Positions 17,182-25,346 of a stretch of DNA of 64,000 bases are shown one piece after another (the first letter of the stretch is position 1; each line of letters begins with the position of its first letter). Below the pieces are notes generated by a model that saw only the letters and a list, made by a program, of their open reading frames with translations, ran no database searches and was not told the DNA's origin. Origin of the DNA: Sulfitobacter sp. DFL-14 (GTDB lineage: Bacteria > Pseudomonadota > Alphaproteobacteria > Rhodobacterales > Rhodobacteraceae); contig NZ_QBFD01000024.1 of assembly GCF_003335585.1 (NCBI RefSeq), positions 255,345-319,344 of the forward strand. The letters are read 5' to 3'. The translations under genes and the position numbers were made by a program.

Positions 17182-17635
17182 ATATTCCTCCCTATGGCGA
17201 CCTGTTTTGCGTTCGCTTGGGACGCTTCCGGTCGCAGGCTGAGCCTTGCATACCAGAGGCCAAAGTCAAGGCTGGTGATGGCATCCGACCTAGCGTCACT
17301 TCATCCGAAAATCCGGCGCCGCCCCACATTCAGGCAGTGAGCTTACTTTGCACATCGGCGCGAATTTTCCGATAAGGCGCTGAAATTGAATAATAAATGG
17401 AAACAGGTACTTGCGAAGGCATGAATCCGAAGGGGCGAAATGACTGTAAAAACAGCATTTTCCCGGTTTTTTTAACCGGTAAATACTGCGCGTTTTCTCT
17501 CGCGAAAACGTGAGAAATCAGATCGAAAATCACGATTTTTTCACCGTCGCGAAATATTATGACTTTCGCGCATTCCGCTGTGCGAAACAAATGTCCGCAG
17601 ACTTTCAGGCGATTCTCTGCGGCCTGATGACACCC
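17182..17635. promoter_or_regulatory. 454-base regulatory gap upstream of the ABC importer
   Basis: No credible gene. The distal half is unusually AT-rich and packed with dyads: ccggtt/aaccgg (17463-17479), cgttttc/gaaaacg (17491-17510), aaaatc/gatttt (17526-17539) and an imperfect 9+9 dyad at 17564-17587. CGCGAAA recurs several times. The gap lies between the end of the IclR gene and the start of the importer, so it must hold the importer promoter and probably operator sites. Confidence 0.55.
17564..17587. promoter_or_regulatory. IclR-type operator candidate
   Basis: Dyad TTTCGCGCA - ttccgc - TGTGCGAAA, with eight of nine bases pairing. IclR-family operators are commonly palindromes of this size. 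The half-site TTCGCA/TGCGAA recurs as a tight dyad at 604-617 in front of the acyl-CoA operon, and the IclR gene ends ~50 bases away. Binding is inference. Confidence 0.4.
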
Positions 17636-18427
17636 TCAGCCGCGCAGGCTGATCAGCTCCGCCGCCTTGATCAGGCGGGGCGCATAGACGGTTTCAAGCT
17701 GCTTTTTCTTGACCCCGAATGAGGGTCCGCCAACGTTCAGCCCATAGACACGTTTGCCATCGGTGCCCATCACCGGCACGGCGATGCCATTCACATCGCT
17801 GCGCCAGTCACCATAGCTGGAGCAGAACCCCTTGGCCTTGTATTCGCTCAGGCCGGCCTTGTAATTCGACCGCCCTTCATCCTCGACATCCTGCCCTTGT
17901 TGCGCTGCAACCTGAAAGATCTGTTCGCGTTCCGCATCCGACATGCCCACCAGGATCGCCCGCCCGATGGCCGATCTGAACAGCGGCAGGCGCGACCCGA
18001 TCCGCATTGTCAGGGAAACCCCTTCGAATGAATTCTGGGTGGCGATGTAAATCACGTCCAGCCGGTGCTGTTCGCCCAGCGCCACGGTGATATAGCTGTT
18101 CGGCCCGTCCCGAAGGGCGCGCATCTCCGTCTCGGCTCGGGCAGAAATATCCATTGAATTCAAAGCGCTGAACCCAAGCTGAAGCACACCGGAACTCAGC
18201 CGGTAAGTTCCGACCCGCGCATCGGCCACAAGGTAATCCAGCGCGCAGAGCGTATGGGTCAGGCGCGAGATCGTGGCCTTGGGCAGGCCCGTCCGCTCCG
18301 AAAAATCCGAATTTGTCAGCGTCACCTCATTGGGTCGGAAACAGCGCAGGATATCCAGGCCGCGCGCCAGTGCGGTCACGAAATTCCGGTCTTTGCCTTC
18401 GCCGAGGTCGGTGCCAAATTCGTCCAT
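17636..18427 (-). CDS. IclR family transcriptional regulator
   Basis: 263 residues. It has an N-terminal winged helix-turn-helix (about residues 14-75, with FVTALARGLDILRCF, LTNSDFSERTGLPKATISRLTHTL) and a C-terminal GAF-like effector domain with RIGSRLPLFRSAIGRAILVGM, GLSEYKAKGFCSSYGDWRSDVNGIAVPV and GLNVGG. PcaR/PobR-like members bind aromatic or organic acids. Start 18427 is the ATG eight bases after the kinase stop; a longer frame is the kinase shadow. It is therefore the last gene of the minus-strand operon and likely controls the importer and the catabolic operons. Confidence 0.92.
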   Translation of the reverse strand: MDEFGTDLGEGKDRNFVTALARGLDILRCFRPNEVTLTNSDFSERTGLPKATISRLTHTLCALDYLVADARVGTYRLSSGVLQLGFSALNSMDISARAETEMRALRDGPNSYITVALGEQHRLDVIYIATQNSFEGVSLTMRIGSRLPLFRSAIGRAILVGMSDAEREQIFQVAAQQGQDVEDEGRSNYKAGLSEYKAKGFCSSYGDWRSDVNGIAVPVMGTDGKRVYGLNVGGPSFGVKKKQLETVYAPRLIKAAELISLRG

Positions 18428-18435
18428 AAGTCTCT

Positions 18436-19464
18436 TTACCGCTTGAGTGAATCCACCCCGTGCTGCGCAAAAACGGGAACATATTGTCCCAGCTTCATGG
18501 CCCGCTCGGGGTTTGAGGCATTGCCGTCCAGCGCGCGCTTGTGAACGCCCTGGATGATCGCCGCCATCCGGAAAAAGTTGAATGCCAGATAATAGCCGAA
18601 ATGGTCGATACCTTTCAGACCGCGCCGCTGGCAATAGGCCGCGATGAATTCTTCGTCCGAAGGCAGGCCCAGCGCCACCCGGTCAAGCCCGCCCATACCG
18701 CGCCCCTCGGCGCCCGCGGGCATCTGCCATTGCATGATGACCGCGGCCAGATCGGCAAAGGGGTGACCGATGGTGGACAACTCCCAATCCAGCACCGCCC
18801 GGCAATCGGTGCTCTGTGCGTCATAGATCATGTTGTCGAGCCGGTAATCCCCGTGCACCAGCCTGCGCTGGCCATCGTCTTCGGGGCATTCGGCCACCAG
18901 CGCCTCCATCAGGTGGTTCATCGCCGGGATATCCTCGGTCTCGGAGGCCTTGTACTGCTTCGACCAGCGCCCCACCTGCCGTTCGAAGTAATTGCCCACC
19001 GGTCCAAAGTCGTTCAGCCCCACGGCGTCGATATCGACCTCGTGCAGCGCGGCCAGCACGCGGTTCATCTCGTCGATGATCCGGCCCCGGTCCTGCACCG
19101 ACACGCCGTCCATCGAGGGCTGGTTGAAATTGCGCCCCGGCACATGGTCCATGATGTAAAAGGCCGAGCCGATCACCGCGTCATCCTCGCACAGCAGGTG
19201 CATCTTCGCGACCGGCACATCGGTGTCCGCCAGCGCGCGCTGCACGCGGAATTCGCGGTCGACCGCATGGGCGGATTTCAACAGGACCCCCGGGGGCTTG
19301 CGCCGCAACACGTATTTCCAGCTGGGGGTTTCCAGCAGGAAGGTCGGGTTCGACTGACCGCCCTGGAATTTGGTGACAGCCGTCAGCCCGTCAAAGCCCG
19401 GAAGATTGTCACGCAGATAGGCGCTGACGGCGGCTTCGTCCAATGTCTGTGTGTCTGCGCTCAT
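18436..19464 (-). CDS. phosphotransferase, ACAD10/11 kinase-domain type (LvaA-like)
   Basis: Aminoglycoside-phosphotransferase-fold kinase of 342 residues. It has an N-lobe FQGGQSNPTFLL loop, YVLRRKPPGVLLKSAHAVDREFRV, the catalytic loop HGDYRLDN (about residues 203-210) with the Asp base, and a metal-binding VLDWELSTIGHPFADLA. This pattern matches the N-terminal kinase half of animal ACAD10/ACAD11 and LvaA of the levulinate pathway, which phosphorylate the 4-hydroxyl of acyl-CoAs. The companion dehydrogenase half is encoded at 4634-5947. It is not an antibiotic-resistance enzyme on this evidence. It lies between a histidine phosphatase and the IclR gene, 8-10 bases from each. Confidence 0.9.
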   Translation of the reverse strand: MSADTQTLDEAAVSAYLRDNLPGFDGLTAVTKFQGGQSNPTFLLETPSWKYVLRRKPPGVLLKSAHAVDREFRVQRALADTDVPVAKMHLLCEDDAVIGSAFYIMDHVPGRNFNQPSMDGVSVQDRGRIIDEMNRVLAALHEVDIDAVGLNDFGPVGNYFERQVGRWSKQYKASETEDIPAMNHLMEALVAECPEDDGQRRLVHGDYRLDNMIYDAQSTDCRAVLDWELSTIGHPFADLAAVIMQWQMPAGAEGRGMGGLDRVALGLPSDEEFIAAYCQRRGLKGIDHFGYYLAFNFFRMAAIIQGVHKRALDGNASNPERAMKLGQYVPVFAQHGVDSLKR

Positions 19465-19474
19465 GACCAGATCC

Positions 19475-20125
19475 TTAACTGTAGCTTAGCAGTTCCGCAC
19501 CCGCAGCGTGCGAAAAATGCGGTGTGGCGTTGAACTCATGCAGGGAAAAACTGCTGCCCGAAAACATGAAACGCGTGATGGAGGAATTCTTGACCTGCAG
19601 GTTCAGGTTCATCATCTGGGCGATGGGCGCGCCAAGCGATGCTGCCGCCAATTGCCCGATGACGCCCCCCGATGAGATCACCAGCACCCGCCGGGCATCC
19701 GTATCGGTGGCAAAGACGCGGGCCGCCTCGACCCGTGCCGCGAACTGACCCCAGGTCTCTGCCGCTCCTTCAAAGGCATCCTCCTGCCATTCGAAAATGG
19801 TATCCCGCAGCGCCCGGAAATGGGACTTGCGGTCCCCCTTGACCAGATCCGGCACCTTCCCGCGATAACGCGCATGCAGCAGGTCGTGAAAATCGTATTC
19901 GTTGAAGCCGGCGTGCTCCTGCGGGGCGGCGGTGAACCCCATGGCCGACAGCGTATCCTTCTGCCGGGCCAGCGTGCCGGTGATCAGACGGTCCGGCACC
20001 CAATCCATGTCACGCAGCACCGCCCCCACGGCAGCCGCCTGCCGCTGGCCAAGGTCGGACAGCACATCGTAATTGTCCTGCCCGAAGGAGGCCTGCCCAT
20101 GGCGGATGACGAGCAATTCAGCCAT
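19475..20125 (-). CDS. histidine phosphatase family protein
   Basis: Phosphoglycerate-mutase-like phosphatase of 216 residues. The phosphohistidine motif VIRHGQAS (residues 6-13) and the second catalytic region LVISSGGVIGQLAA are present, although the usual second-His SHG is replaced by SSG, which may lower or alter activity. It lies 10 bases upstream of the acyl-CoA kinase, so action on a phosphorylated intermediate or on shunt products is conceivable. This family is broad and the substrate unknown. Confidence 0.85.
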   Translation of the reverse strand: MAELLVIRHGQASFGQDNYDVLSDLGQRQAAAVGAVLRDMDWVPDRLITGTLARQKDTLSAMGFTAAPQEHAGFNEYDFHDLLHARYRGKVPDLVKGDRKSHFRALRDTIFEWQEDAFEGAAETWGQFAARVEAARVFATDTDARRVLVISSGGVIGQLAAASLGAPIAQMMNLNLQVKNSSITRFMFSGSSFSLHEFNATPHFSHAAGAELLSYS

Positions 20126-20197
20126 GTCGCACCTCTGCTGGAGGCAGGAAATCCGCAGGATACCCGTTCGGGGCCCCTATCGTATCAAACACATCCT

Positions 20198-21190
20198 TCA
20201 CGAGAACTCCGCCGCCAGTTTCCGGCCCGCAGCGAGGTATTCGCGCGCCATCCGGTCCACGATGTCACCCGCAGGGCCCACGGATTTCACCGCGCCAATG
20301 CCCTGACCGGAGCCCCAGATGGTTTTCCAGGCTTTCGGCTTTTCACGGTCCTGGCCAAAGTTCATCGACGATGCATCCGCCGTCGGCAGATTGTCCGGAT
20401 CCATCCCTGCATTGCGGACCGAATCCTTGAGGTAATTGCCCCAGACCCCTGTGAACAAAGAGGAATAAACAATGTCCTCGGCCCCGCCCGAGACGATCAT
20501 CTGCTTGTAGGCGTCGTCGGCGTTGGCCTCCTGCGTGGCAATGAAGGGCGAACCGGTATAGCCCAGATCGGCCCCCGCCGCGCGGGCGGCAAGCAGCGCC
20601 TCACCCGTGGCGATGGCGCCCGACAGCGCCACCGGCCCGTCAAACCATTCGCGGATTTCACGCATCAGGGCAAAGGGCGATTGCTGCCCCGCATGCCCCC
20701 CGGCGCCGGCGGCCACAGCCACCAGCCCGTCCGCGCCCTTTTCAATCGCCTTCTTGGCAAAGGTGTTGTTGATGATGTCGTGCAGCACGATGCCGCCGCA
20801 GGAATGCGCGGCCTCGTTCACCTCTGTCCGGGCACCCAGCGAGGTGATCCAGATCGGCACCTCGTGTTTCGCACAAATCTCCAGATCCCGCTCCAGCCTG
20901 CCGTTGGACCGATGCACGATCTGGTTCACCGCATAGGGCGCGGCCGGGTGATCGGGGTTCGACTGGTTGTGGCGGTCCAGCTCCTCGCGGATTTCGGTCA
21001 GCCAGGTGTCGAGCAATGGATGCTCGCCCTCCGCCTCGCGGGCGTTCAGCGCGGGAAAGGCACCGACAATGCCCGCCTTGCACTGCGCAATCACCAGTTT
21101 CGGCACCGAAATGATGAACAAGGGAGAGGCGATCATGGGCAAGCGCAACCCTTGCAGTGCCTTGGGCAGATGGGAATCGTCGCGGGGCAT
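20198..21190 (-). CDS. NAD(P)H-dependent flavin oxidoreductase / nitronate monooxygenase family
   Basis: FMN-binding TIM-barrel protein of 330 residues, family of 2-nitropropane dioxygenase and FabK. Visible are LRLPMIASPLFIISVPKLVIAQCKAGIVGAFPALN at the N-terminus, IVLHDIINNTFAKKAIEKGADGLVAVAAGAGGHAG (phosphate-binding GAGGHAG), and LSGAIATGEALLAARAAGADLGYTGSPFIAT. Such genes are frequent in acyl-CoA catabolic clusters, where they may reduce enoyl thioesters or detoxify nitronates. Start 21190 has AGGAG five bases upstream; 21211 is an in-frame alternative. Confidence 0.87.
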   Translation of the reverse strand: MPRDDSHLPKALQGLRLPMIASPLFIISVPKLVIAQCKAGIVGAFPALNAREAEGEHPLLDTWLTEIREELDRHNQSNPDHPAAPYAVNQIVHRSNGRLERDLEICAKHEVPIWITSLGARTEVNEAAHSCGGIVLHDIINNTFAKKAIEKGADGLVAVAAGAGGHAGQQSPFALMREIREWFDGPVALSGAIATGEALLAARAAGADLGYTGSPFIATQEANADDAYKQMIVSGGAEDIVYSSLFTGVWGNYLKDSVRNAGMDPDNLPTADASSMNFGQDREKPKAWKTIWGSGQGIGAVKSVGPAGDIVDRMAREYLAAGRKLAAEFS

Positions 21191-21223
21191 CGTGGCTCCT
21201 GTCAGGGTCATGTTGACGGTCAG

Positions 21224-21243
21224 GGGGCGGGTGAACCCGCCCC
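21224..21243 (-). terminator. GC hairpin after the thiolase gene
   Basis: The stem ggggcggg/cccgcccc with a four-base loop lies 23 bases after the thiolase stop and ahead of the flavin oxidoreductase. There is no T-run, so an mRNA processing or partial termination element is as likely as a full terminator. Confidence 0.5.
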
Positions 21244-21266
21244 TCTTGTTGGCAAAGCGCAAGGGG

Positions 21267-22463
21267 TTACAGAACCTCGAACAGGCCCGCAGCCCCCATG
21301 CCGCCGCCGACACACATGGTGCAGACCACATATTTGGCGCCGCGGCGCTTGCCCTCGATCAGCGCGTGGCCGACCATGCGGGCGCCCGACATGCCATAGG
21401 GATGCCCGATGGAGATCGCGCCGCCGTTCACGTTCAGCAGTTCATCCGGAATCCCCAGCACATCGCGCGACTGGATCACCTGCACCGCGAAGGCTTCGTT
21501 CAGCTCCCACAGGCCGATGTCATCCATGGTCAGCCCATGCGCCTTGAGCAGCGGCGGCACGGCGTAGATCGGGCCGATGCCCATCTCGTCGGGCTCGCAG
21601 CCCGCCGCCATCACGCCGACATAGCGGCCCAGCGGTTGCAGGCCCATCTGCTCGGCCTTCTTGGCCTCCATTACCACGGTCGCAGACGCGCCGTCGGAAA
21701 GCTGCGAGGCGTTCCCGGCGGTGATGTATTTGCCCTCGGCGATGTGGATGCCGTTCTTGTGCACCGGCTGGAGCCCCGCAAGGCTTTCCGCGGTGGTGCC
21801 GGGGCGGTTGCCCTCGTCCTTCTCCAGCGTCACCTCGTGTTCGGTGATCTCCTTGGTTTCCTTGTTCTGCACCATCATCTTGCTGGGCAGCGGCACGATC
21901 TCATCGTCAAACTTGCCCGCTTCCTGCGCCAGATGGGTCAGTTCCTGCGACCGCGCGGCATATTCGTCCTGCCGCTCGCGGCTGACGTTGTAACGCTCGG
22001 CCACGGTTTCCGCCGTCTCCAGCATCGACATGTAGATTTCCGGCTTGTGCTCTTTCAGCCAGCCGTCCGCCTTGACCCGCATTTCCGGGGTCTGCACCAT
22101 CGAGATGCTTTCCACCCCGCCGCCGACAACCACGTCCATGCCGTCCATCACCACCTGCTTGGCCGCCGTGGCAATCGCCATCATGCCGGAGGCGCATTGG
22201 CGGTCCAGCGACATGCCTGCAACCGTCACGGGCAGGCCCGCCCGGATCGCCGCCTGACGGGCGATATTGCCCGCCGAATGGCCTTGCTGCAGGGCCGCAC
22301 CGATGATGCAGTCCTGAATCTCGGCGGGGTCCACCCCGGCACGCTTGACCGCATGTTCGATGGCATGGGCTGCCAGCGTCTGCGGCGTGGTGTTGTTGAA
22401 CGCCCCGCGATAGGCCTTGCCGATCGGGGTGCGGGCTGTGGATACGATGACTGCGTCGCGCAT
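21267..22463 (-). CDS. acetyl-CoA C-acyltransferase (thiolase)
   Basis: Thiolytic cleavage of 3-oxoacyl-CoA, 398 residues. The nucleophilic cysteine is Cys90 in SLDRQCASG; the GHPYGMSG His and the [13 protein letters not shown]ys near the C-terminus complete the active site, and NEAFA is present. It resembles degradative FadA-type thiolases of steroid and branched-acid clusters more than PhaA. It stands 15 bases after the SDR in a run of beta-oxidation genes and provides the last step for both acyl-CoA operons in the island. Confidence 0.93.
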   Translation of the reverse strand: MRDAVIVSTARTPIGKAYRGAFNNTTPQTLAAHAIEHAVKRAGVDPAEIQDCIIGAALQQGHSAGNIARQAAIRAGLPVTVAGMSLDRQCASGMMAIATAAKQVVMDGMDVVVGGGVESISMVQTPEMRVKADGWLKEHKPEIYMSMLETAETVAERYNVSRERQDEYAARSQELTHLAQEAGKFDDEIVPLPSKMMVQNKETKEITEHEVTLEKDEGNRPGTTAESLAGLQPVHKNGIHIAEGKYITAGNASQLSDGASATVVMEAKKAEQMGLQPLGRYVGVMAAGCEPDEMGIGPIYAVPPLLKAHGLTMDDIGLWELNEAFAVQVIQSRDVLGIPDELLNVNGGAISIGHPYGMSGARMVGHALIEGKRRGAKYVVCTMCVGGGMGAAGLFEVL

Positions 22464-22478
22464 GGGTAATCTCCTATG

Positions 22479-23405
22479 TTACCAGTCGAGCTTCAGGCCA
22501 CGTGCCTGAGCTGCGTTGAGGGCGTATTTCTTGGTCTGGCCGAAGGCATCGCCCAGTTGTTCTTGGTCCTTGGGATTGCGGATGTCGTCGAACCGCGCCG
22601 CCACTTCCTCGGGGGTGTTGTCATCCCCCATCAGGGTGATGCCGCGCGTCTCATAGACCCGCGTTTCGGCAAAGCTGCCCGCACCGGCCCCCAGAATGAC
22701 CTGGCTGGGGCCATCCTCGCTGACCAGATACAGCAGACCCGGCGTGATGGTTTCCGGGGCCAGCAGCTCCTGCGCCTCTTCGGGCAGCAGGTCGGCGGTC
22801 ATCCGGGTCGCCGCCGTAGGGGCCAGCGTGTTCACCCGGATGTTGTCGCGCGCGCCTTCCATGTGCAGCACATTCATCAGCCCCAGCATCGCCGACTTGG
22901 CCGCGCCATAGTTCGACTGTCCGAAGTTGCCGTAAAGCCCCGACGCCGAGGAGGTCAGCACGATACGCCCGTATTTCTGTTCGCGCATGTGTGGCCAGCA
23001 AGCATGGGCCACATTGGCCGACCCGATCAGATGCACGTCCACCACCTTGCGGAAGGCGGACATTTCCATCTTGGCAAAAGTCTTGTCCAGCAGGATGCCC
23101 GCATTGTTCACGCAGATGTCGATGCGGCCCCAGGCGTCCAGCGCCTGAGCCACCATGTCCTTGACCGCGGCTTCATCCGACACATCGGCGCCATGGCTCA
23201 TCGCCTCGCCGCCCATTGCCTCGATCTCGGCCACCACGGCCTTGGCTGCCTCCGAGGAGGTGCCGGTGCCGTCGCGGGCCACGCCCAGATCGTTCACCAC
23301 AACCTTCGCCCCGCGCGCGGCAAGACCCAGCGCATGAGACCGGCCCAGGCCGACACCCGCGCCGGTGACAATCGCCACCCTTCCATCAAACCGGATATCA
23401 GCCAT
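22479..23405 (-). CDS. SDR, multifunctional-enzyme type 2 (HSD17B4)-like 3-hydroxyacyl-CoA dehydrogenase
   Basis: 308-residue SDR with TGAGVGLGRSHALGLAARG and VVVNDLG near the N-terminus, NNAGILLDKTFAKM, SSASGLYGNFGQSNYGAAKSAMLG (catalytic Tyr/Lys) and PTAATRMTADLLPEE. These are the signatures of the dehydrogenase domain of peroxisomal multifunctional enzyme type 2. The ~40-residue C-terminal extension beyond the SDR core is typical of that group. It likely oxidises (3R)-hydroxyacyl-CoA. The start shares one base with the preceding stop (TGATG). Confidence 0.88.
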   Translation of the reverse strand: MADIRFDGRVAIVTGAGVGLGRSHALGLAARGAKVVVNDLGVARDGTGTSSEAAKAVVAEIEAMGGEAMSHGADVSDEAAVKDMVAQALDAWGRIDICVNNAGILLDKTFAKMEMSAFRKVVDVHLIGSANVAHACWPHMREQKYGRIVLTSSASGLYGNFGQSNYGAAKSAMLGLMNVLHMEGARDNIRVNTLAPTAATRMTADLLPEEAQELLAPETITPGLLYLVSEDGPSQVILGAGAGSFAETRVYETRGITLMGDDNTPEEVAARFDDIRNPKDQEQLGDAFGQTKKYALNAAQARGLKLDW

Positions 23406-24226
23406 CAGTGCAGCGCCTGTTCAAAGATGTTGGGGCCGGACATCACATTGATGCCGCCCGACACCGGGATCACCGCGCCGGTCACATAGGCACCGCCCCG
23501 TCCGCAGAGGAACAGCATGCAGCCCGCGATATCTTCGTCCCGGCCCACGCGCTTCAACGGCACGTCGTCGCCGACCCTGCTGCGCATGTCCTCGTCATGG
23601 GTGGCAAAGGCGGTCATGCGGCTGACAAAAGGTCCGGGGGCCAGCGCGTTGACGGTGATCGCCTCACCCGCAAGTTCCTTGGCGAGAATCTTGCTCAGGT
23701 GGATCACGGCGGCCTTGGAGGCAGAATAGCTGTAGGCGCCATCGCCCATCTCGCGCTCGCCCATGACGGAACCGACGTTGACCACCCGCGCGGGGTCATC
23801 CACGCTGCCCGAGGCGCGCAGCATCGGCAGCAGTTTCTGCGTCAGGTCGAACAGCCCCGCCACGTTCACGTTCATCACCTTTTCCCAGGCCTTGAACGGA
23901 AAATCGCCCAAGGGCGCGCCCCAGGTGATGCCGGCATTGTTCATCAGGATGTCCAGCCGGTCGGTGTATTGCTGCACCGTCGCGACCAGCGCATCGACGC
24001 CCGCTTCGGTGCCGACGTCCCCGGCAAAACCAACGGCCTTGCCCGAGGCACCCATGGCGTTCAGCTCTTTCGCGACAGCTTCGCAGGCCTCACCCTTGCG
24101 ACTGGCCAGCAGCACCGTTGCCCCGGCGCGCACCAGCCCTTCTGCGGCCATCCGGCCGATGCCGGTGGCCCCGCCGGTGACCAGCGCTACTTTGCCCTCA
24201 AGACCGAATAACGTGTTGATATCCAT
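23405..24226 (-). CDS. SDR family oxidoreductase
   Basis: 273-residue classical SDR with TGGATGIGRMAAEGL near residue 17, NNAGITWGAPL, NVGSVMGERE and catalytic YSASK near residue 178, ending in VTGAVIPVSGG and a short tail. Similar proteins in catabolic clusters are annotated as RhlG-like 3-oxoacyl reductases. It starts directly at the stop of the preceding acyl-CoA dehydrogenase gene and overlaps the next SDR by one base, so co-translation is likely. The substrate is unassigned. Confidence 0.87.
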   Translation of the reverse strand: MDINTLFGLEGKVALVTGGATGIGRMAAEGLVRAGATVLLASRKGEACEAVAKELNAMGASGKAVGFAGDVGTEAGVDALVATVQQYTDRLDILMNNAGITWGAPLGDFPFKAWEKVMNVNVAGLFDLTQKLLPMLRASGSVDDPARVVNVGSVMGEREMGDGAYSYSASKAAVIHLSKILAKELAGEAITVNALAPGPFVSRMTAFATHDEDMRSRVGDDVPLKRVGRDEDIAGCMLFLCGRGGAYVTGAVIPVSGGINVMSGPNIFEQALH

Positions 24227-25342
24227 TTAAAACCCCCTTGCTGCAGCGACCTGTTCGGCGTGATAGCTGTAGTCGCCCAGCCATTCCGCACCCACCCGCG
24301 CGCGTTTCATGTAGAACCCCATATCATAGGCATCCGTCATGCCGATGCCACCGTGCATCTGCACACCTTCCTGCACCGCCAGCGTCGCGGTCTGGGTCGC
24401 GCGAGCCTTGGCCAGCGACACCGCCAGCGCCGCATTCTCCGGGTCCGCATCCATCATGCGGCCAGCGTTCAGGATCGCCGATGCCGTCACCTCGATCTCG
24501 CACCACAGATGCGCCGCCCGATGCTGGAGCGCCTGAAAGCGGGCGATTTCCACGCCGAACTGCTTGCGCTCCTTGATGTAGCCCACGGTCATGTCGAAGG
24601 CCCCGGCAGCCAGCCCCGTCATCTCGGCGGCAAGCGCGCCCTGGCCTGCCATCAGTGCGGGTTTCAGCACGTTCATCGCCTGATCGACCTGGCCCAGCAC
24701 ATCCTCGCCCGTGGCCTCCACATCATCAAAGGTGATCCGCGCCGCATCGCGGGCGTCGATCATGTTGCTGCGGTCGCGGGTGACACCCGCACGGTCCGCC
24801 GGAATGTCGAACAGGGTCAGCCCGTTCTCCGTCCGCGCCAGCACCAGCAGCCGGTCGGCCATCGCGCCATCGACGACAAATTGCTTCTTCCCGCTCAGCC
24901 GGAAACCATTCCCATCCGCGCGGGCTGTCATCTGCGTGGCCTCGGGATCGAACTTGATCCCCTCATCCACCGCCAGCGCATAGGTCGCCTCACCCGCCGC
25001 GATGCGCGCCAGTGCTGCTTCCGCACGGGCATCGGCAACCTGCCGCAAGGCTGTAGCCGCAATCACGGCGCTGGAGATAAAGGGGCTGACCGTCAGCGTC
25101 TTGCCCATTTCGCGCGCCAGCACATTGGCGGCGGCGTACCCCATGTCAGAGCCGCCCTGCGCCTCCGGCACCAGCACCCCGGCCCAGCCCATCTCGGCCA
25201 TTTCCTTCCAGAGCGCCGCATCATGGGTGTCCCCCGCATCACGCATCTTGCGCAGCTTGGCGACCGGTGCCGCGCCATCCAGATACCCGCGCGCCATATC
25301 GGCGAGCATGGTTTCTTCTTCCGTCAGTACAAGTTTTTCCAT
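24227..25342 (-). CDS. acyl-CoA dehydrogenase, probable non-catalytic partner subunit
   Basis: 371 residues with the acyl-CoA dehydrogenase fold. The C-terminal region reads QMHGGIGMTDAYDMGFYMKRARVGAEWLGD and lacks the YEGT-type glutamate expected at the active site. Together with the adjacent catalytic gene it resembles the heteromeric (alpha2beta2) FadE pairs of steroid and bile-acid side-chain degradation. Start 25342 (MEKLVLTEEE) fits the family N-terminus; a longer upstream frame lacks support. It lies four bases after its partner. Confidence 0.87.
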   Translation of the reverse strand: MEKLVLTEEETMLADMARGYLDGAAPVAKLRKMRDAGDTHDAALWKEMAEMGWAGVLVPEAQGGSDMGYAAANVLAREMGKTLTVSPFISSAVIAATALRQVADARAEAALARIAAGEATYALAVDEGIKFDPEATQMTARADGNGFRLSGKKQFVVDGAMADRLLVLARTENGLTLFDIPADRAGVTRDRSNMIDARDAARITFDDVEATGEDVLGQVDQAMNVLKPALMAGQGALAAEMTGLAAGAFDMTVGYIKERKQFGVEIARFQALQHRAAHLWCEIEVTASAILNAGRMMDADPENAALAVSLAKARATQTATLAVQEGVQMHGGIGMTDAYDMGFYMKRARVGAEWLGDYSYHAEQVAAARGF

Positions 25343-25346
25343 AATC

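Noticed and set aside
17330..17590. An 86-codon minus-strand frame in the gap before the importer
   Set aside because: No ribosome site, no similarity I recognise, and the region is dense in regulatory dyads. Judged chance.
18436..19464. Aminoglycoside phosphotransferase (resistance gene)
   Set aside because: The sequence pattern and operon point to the acyl-CoA kinase half of ACAD10/11; the family name alone is misleading.
19820..21547. A 575-codon open frame on the plus strand
   Set aside because: It runs antisense through a phosphatase, a flavin oxidoreductase and part of thiolase, all with clear motifs.
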